Of a stretch of DNA of 44,175 nucleotides, positions 41,688 through 44,175 are shown one piece after another. The DNA comes from Natrinema soli (GTDB taxonomy: Archaea > Halobacteriota > Halobacteria > Halobacteriales > Natrialbaceae). The number at the start of each line of letters is the position of its first letter. Positions within the stretch are counted from its first letter, which is position 1. Position numbers and translations under genes: made by a program. The notes under the pieces were generated by a model that did not search any database, was not told where the DNA came from, and worked only from the letters and a program-made list of their open reading frames with translations. The DNA lies in NCBI RefSeq assembly GCF_028618695.1, contig NZ_JAQIVI010000507.1, positions 1-44,175 of the forward strand, written 5' to 3'.

Positions 41688-42248
41688 ATGATGAACGAAA
41701 TACTGCTTCTTCCGCCTGAGACGCCAATCATTCTCGATGCGAGTAGCCTCGAGACAGTCGTCGAGTCGGCGACAGGCTGGCCTGGAATGGGTATTATTTT
41801 CGTCTATTCGTTTTTGATTGCATTTGCGCCCCCAGGCCCGAGTGAGATCGTTTTGGCCGCACCGCTTGATCTCGACCTCCCATCGTGGGCGCACCTCTCG
41901 AGTATCATGCTTGTGAGTGCAACCGGAAAGGCTGCCGGGAGCGTATTTGCGTTCCACATTGGTCAGGAAGTCAAACAATCCGGTCCAATCACGCGCTGGT
42001 TACGACAGTCAAGATGGGACATTCTCGAGTGGTCCGAGAAACGATCCGTCCAGTTCACACAACAGTACGGTTACAGTGGGCTCGTGATGGCCCTATCCGT
42101 TCCGTTTTTCCCCGATACGATCTCGATTTACGCGTTTGCAATTCTTGAACAGAATTACGTAAAATTCGCGATAGCGACATTTCTTGGAAGTCTCGGCCGG
42201 CTCCTTGTTACGATCGGGTTCGTCAGTAGTCTCTCAATAGTATTCTGA
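41688..42248 (+). CDS. DedA/VTT-like membrane protein
   Basis: 186 residues from the first of two ATGs. Four or so hydrophobic helices. SFLIAFAPPGPSEIVLAAPL and LVSATGKAAGSVFAFHIGQE resemble the DedA re-entrant segments, and QYGYSGLVMALSVPFFPDTI corresponds to the second. Such proteins flip or transport lipids, for example polyprenyl phosphate, and are needed for envelope integrity. It is short for a DedA protein (about 200). It lies close to the PAP2 gene. Confidence 0.75.
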   Translation: MMNEILLLPPETPIILDASSLETVVESATGWPGMGIIFVYSFLIAFAPPGPSEIVLAAPLDLDLPSWAHLSSIMLVSATGKAAGSVFAFHIGQEVKQSGPITRWLRQSRWDILEWSEKRSVQFTQQYGYSGLVMALSVPFFPDTISIYAFAILEQNYVKFAIATFLGSLGRLLVTIGFVSSLSIVF

Positions 42249-42756
42249 GCCCATCAACCGTTTCGGGATCAAACCGCTACAATACCCGTTAGTGACCACC
42301 CGATGATGGCATTCAGCCGCTCATCGTAGATACATCCCTCGAGTGTCACACGATAATAACTTTGGGCACAGATACTAAAATCCGCAATCAGATTCTATAT
42401 TCCGGTTGGAAGCCCGTTCTTGATGCAATGACTGTCAGTTAAATTTCTATCCATTACTCCTACTTCCGCGGTTCAGCGATTGAGGCCAAAACAGACAGTA
42501 ACACTGTCATTCAACCGTCTTCGGACGAGAGACCACTGATCGCAGAACGGTACAGCACTGCTCATTCGATATTTGACGATAATTTCGCTTGACCATCTGC
42601 CGTGTCACCCCTCGAACTTCAGACGTCTCTTTCGGTGGATGACAGCGCTGTCTTCCGGTTTCATAGTTATCTTACCTGATCACGATTAAACCGCGGAAGT
42701 AGAATCAATCAAATACAGGTTGGTAAAATTATATTACGGATATATTGAATATATAG
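42249..42756. other. 508-base gap holding a MITE-like element
   Basis: No gene. A 243-base interval (42460-42702) is bounded by perfect 14-base inverted repeats and described separately. The last 40 bases (ATATTACGGATATATTGAATATATAG in parts) are AT-rich and are probably the PAP2 promoter of a leaderless transcript. Confidence 0.5.
42460..42702. mobile_element. Putative MITE with 14-base terminal inverted repeats
   Basis: CTACTTCCGCGGTT at 42460-42473 and AACCGCGGAAGTAG at 42689-42702 are exact reverse complements. The interior has no gene and contains small palindromes (GACAGTAACACTGTC, GACAGCGCTGTC). A size of about 243 bases, no coding capacity and matched ends fit a non-autonomous element. 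No clear target duplication is visible at the flanks. Confidence 0.5.
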
Positions 42757-43668
42757 ATGGGAATACCATCACCGTTAATTTATAGGTATAGGAACAGAGT
42801 GATACGACGAATGGCACTCATAGATATGATCACCCTGACTAGTCTTGCCGTACTTATTGGATTGTTTATAACATGTCTGCTCTGTCTTAATGCTCAGCAA
42901 CTCCGCCGCACACGTACTGAGTTCAATCACCGACTCCGGAACGTCGCACCCTATCTCAGCGCTACGGCGCTGTTCTTCCTGGCTAAGCGGGCGACACATG
43001 AGTATAGTTTACAAATTTCATACGCCCTCGACTGGGATATTACCAATGAACTCTACGCTATTGAAGGTGAGCTCGTTGCAGTCCTTCAAGACATCGTTCC
43101 CGAAGCCACGTTAGGATTTTTCTCGGCGATGTACATGTTTGGATTTCCGTTCCTTGTGATAGCTGCACCGATCCTTTATTTTATGCTGCCATCACAACGC
43201 TATCTCAAGGAACTACTCATTGCATACCTTCTCAATTACTTGATCGGCTCGCTCTGTTACACGCTGTTTATCGCGTACGGTCCCCGAAACCATTTGTCGA
43301 CTGTTGACGGCTTGATGTATCAATTTTATCCACAGACCCAGGACCTCACAGCGGCGGTTTCAGCAAATACAGATGTTTTCCCGTCTTTGCACACATCGCT
43401 GGCGATCGTTGTCCTGTTATTTGCTTGGCGTTCTCGCAGAGACTACCCCCAGTGGTTTTTGATTACAGCGTTTGTGGTCTCTGGCGTCGTCTTCTCAACA
43501 ATGTACCTTGGGATCCACTGGTTGCTCGATGTCGTGGCGGGTAGCGTGCTCGGAATTGGATCTGTATATGCAGCCGACCAGTTTGTTACCCGAATGGAAG
43601 GTAGTGTCGGTCAAACGCCTACTCCTGATGATCGTGAGGACAGCATCACGTCCGATATAAGCGATTGA
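42757..43668 (+). CDS. PAP2-superfamily membrane phosphatase/transferase
   Basis: 303 residues, six to eight hydrophobic helices. The acid-phosphatase motifs read KRATHEYS (weak C1 analogue), FPSLHTSLA (C2) and YLGIHWLLDVVAG (C3), with the catalytic His residues present. The arrangement resembles AUR1/inositol-phosphorylceramide-synthase-like PAP2 proteins, so a lipid phosphatase or a head-group transferase are both possible. Start ATG 42757 sits in an AT-rich region; an ATG 18 codons in (42811) is an alternative. It follows the DedA-like gene, and TVP38 is also near, making an envelope-lipid group. Confidence 0.85.
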   Translation: MGIPSPLIYRYRNRVIRRMALIDMITLTSLAVLIGLFITCLLCLNAQQLRRTRTEFNHRLRNVAPYLSATALFFLAKRATHEYSLQISYALDWDITNELYAIEGELVAVLQDIVPEATLGFFSAMYMFGFPFLVIAAPILYFMLPSQRYLKELLIAYLLNYLIGSLCYTLFIAYGPRNHLSTVDGLMYQFYPQTQDLTAAVSANTDVFPSLHTSLAIVVLLFAWRSRRDYPQWFLITAFVVSGVVFSTMYLGIHWLLDVVAGSVLGIGSVYAADQFVTRMEGSVGQTPTPDDREDSITSDISD

Positions 43669-44112
43669 TTCCAGCTGTAACCCGGCTATCGATGCGAACC
43701 CACAAACTAGAACACAGAATTGAAGTGGGCTTCGCGCACTATATTAGTCATGCGAATATCATTGATGGAAATGAATAACCATCAAGCGTATAAATTCAAA
43801 AAATGGTATAGCAATGAGTAAGCTAGACATTGGAGGGACAGTACTAGTGCTGGCTCTAATAGCGGTATTTTTGCTTGGAACAATCCTAGCTGGTTCAACT
43901 GCCGGACTATGGTGACAAAGTAAGTACTCCCAATCCCATGATAGCTTTGATAGCACAGTGACTGGGATCACGTTGCCACACATGAAGACTGGTCAGTGAA
44001 CTACTTTGGAACCAATCCCTGAGGTACTTGCCTTGTTTCATCAGCGGTCGACGCGGATCTCGTCTCGCCCGTCCATACTCGTGATACCGTCCTAAAGTGT
44101 TACTGACTGTCG
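43669..44112. other. 444-base stretch with one short membrane-peptide gene candidate
   Basis: Apart from the short ORF at 43814-43915, no coding region, strong hairpin or repeat is visible. AT-rich sequence at 43780-43805 is a likely promoter for that ORF. Confidence 0.4.
43814..43915 (+). CDS. 33-residue single-helix membrane peptide
   Basis: ATG 43814 to TGA 43913-43915. After MSKLDIGG comes a hydrophobic stretch (TVLVLALIAVFLLGTILAGS), then TAGLW. One membrane helix with a charged N-terminus is a common small haloarchaeal protein form. No ribosome binding site is evident; AT-rich sequence 15-35 bases upstream suits leaderless expression. No function can be assigned. Confidence 0.45.
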   Translation: MSKLDIGGTVLVLALIAVFLLGTILAGSTAGLW

Positions 44113-44175
44113 TTACGATTCTAAGAGGTCGGTCGCAGTCACGACCTTGACATCCTGTCCGTTGATATATTTGAG
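44113..44175 (-). CDS. C-terminal end of a protein, cut by the window edge
   Basis: The minus strand reads LKYINGQDVKVVTATDLLES and a TAA at 44113-44115. This looks like the end of a polysaccharide deacetylase or similar barrel protein, whose final strand often resembles DVEVITASDLL. Only 20 codons are in the window, so the family is a guess. Confidence 0.35.
   Translation of the reverse strand, partial: LKYINGQDVKVVTATDLLES

Noticed and set aside
40560..41690. Terminal inverted repeats of the IS1595 element
   Set aside because: Only a weak TCGTAACT similarity between the two flanks was found; too short to define ends.
1..44175. CRISPR array, rRNA or tRNA genes
   Set aside because: No regularly spaced repeats, rRNA core sequences or cloverleaf with a GTTCRANTC-type T-arm was recognised by eye; a tRNA scan would settle it.

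Overview
The window reads as a haloarchaeon (class Halobacteria). The predicted proteins are rich in Asp and Glu, secreted proteins carry twin-arginine (Tat) signals, the promoter regions are AT-rich and archaeal in style, and typical haloarchaeal families are present: HalOD1, Bat-type HTH_10 regulators, a thermosome tail with Gly-Met repeats, PhoU-domain regulators and haloarchaeal IS relics. No rRNA, tRNA or CRISPR array was recognised. The dense mixture of catabolic operons with decayed insertion sequences, chimeric relics and frameshifted genes suggests a megaplasmid or an accessory region of a chromosome. I cannot name the species.

Layout. 1-4.5 kb: a partial ORF, two frameshifted small genes, a hypothetical gene, serine O-acetyltransferase, then a mosaic of duplicated relics (a truncated HalOD1 gene and a thermosome C-terminus). 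4.5-6.6 kb: two divergent PhoU-domain regulators. 6.8-17.3 kb: a phosphonate catabolism locus. One arm (minus strand) is phnD-phnC-phnE plus a hexapeptide acyltransferase; the other (plus strand) is phnG-H-I-J-K-L-M plus a TIM-barrel isomerase-like gene. 17.4-19.3 kb: a Tat-exported PhoD phosphatase with a C-terminal lamin-tail-like domain. 19.6-20.1 kb: a hybrid transposase relic. 20.1-27.9 kb: an APC permease, a glutamine-synthetase-like ligase, a Bat-type regulator and eutB-eutC-eutA, together a microcompartment-free ethanolamine locus. 28.2 kb: a VOC protein. 28.6-29.8 kb: an IS graveyard. 29.8-34.7 kb: an M14 carboxypeptidase and a 1262-residue Tat-exported heparinase II/III-like protein. 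35-37.7 kb: HalOD1, relics and a small secreted protein. 37.8-43.9 kb: envelope membrane genes (TVP38-like, DedA-like, PAP2), a broken MCM-UspA chimera, a tandem UspA protein and a decayed IS1595 transposase.

How it may work together (inference). PhnD/C/E imports phosphonates. PhnG-L and PhnM convert the phosphonate to a hydrocarbon and a ribose cyclic phosphate. The terminal TIM-barrel gene sits where bacteria often carry phnN or phnP, which are absent here. PhoD could release phosphate and alcohols from extracellular phosphodiesters. The next locus can import and cleave ethanolamine to acetaldehyde and ammonia (EutBC, reactivated by EutA), with the GS-like ligase as a possible gamma-glutamylation branch. 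The region therefore looks like an organic phosphorus and nitrogen scavenging island. Around it lie many relics with single-base or short-repeat slippage, including fusions of unrelated genes.
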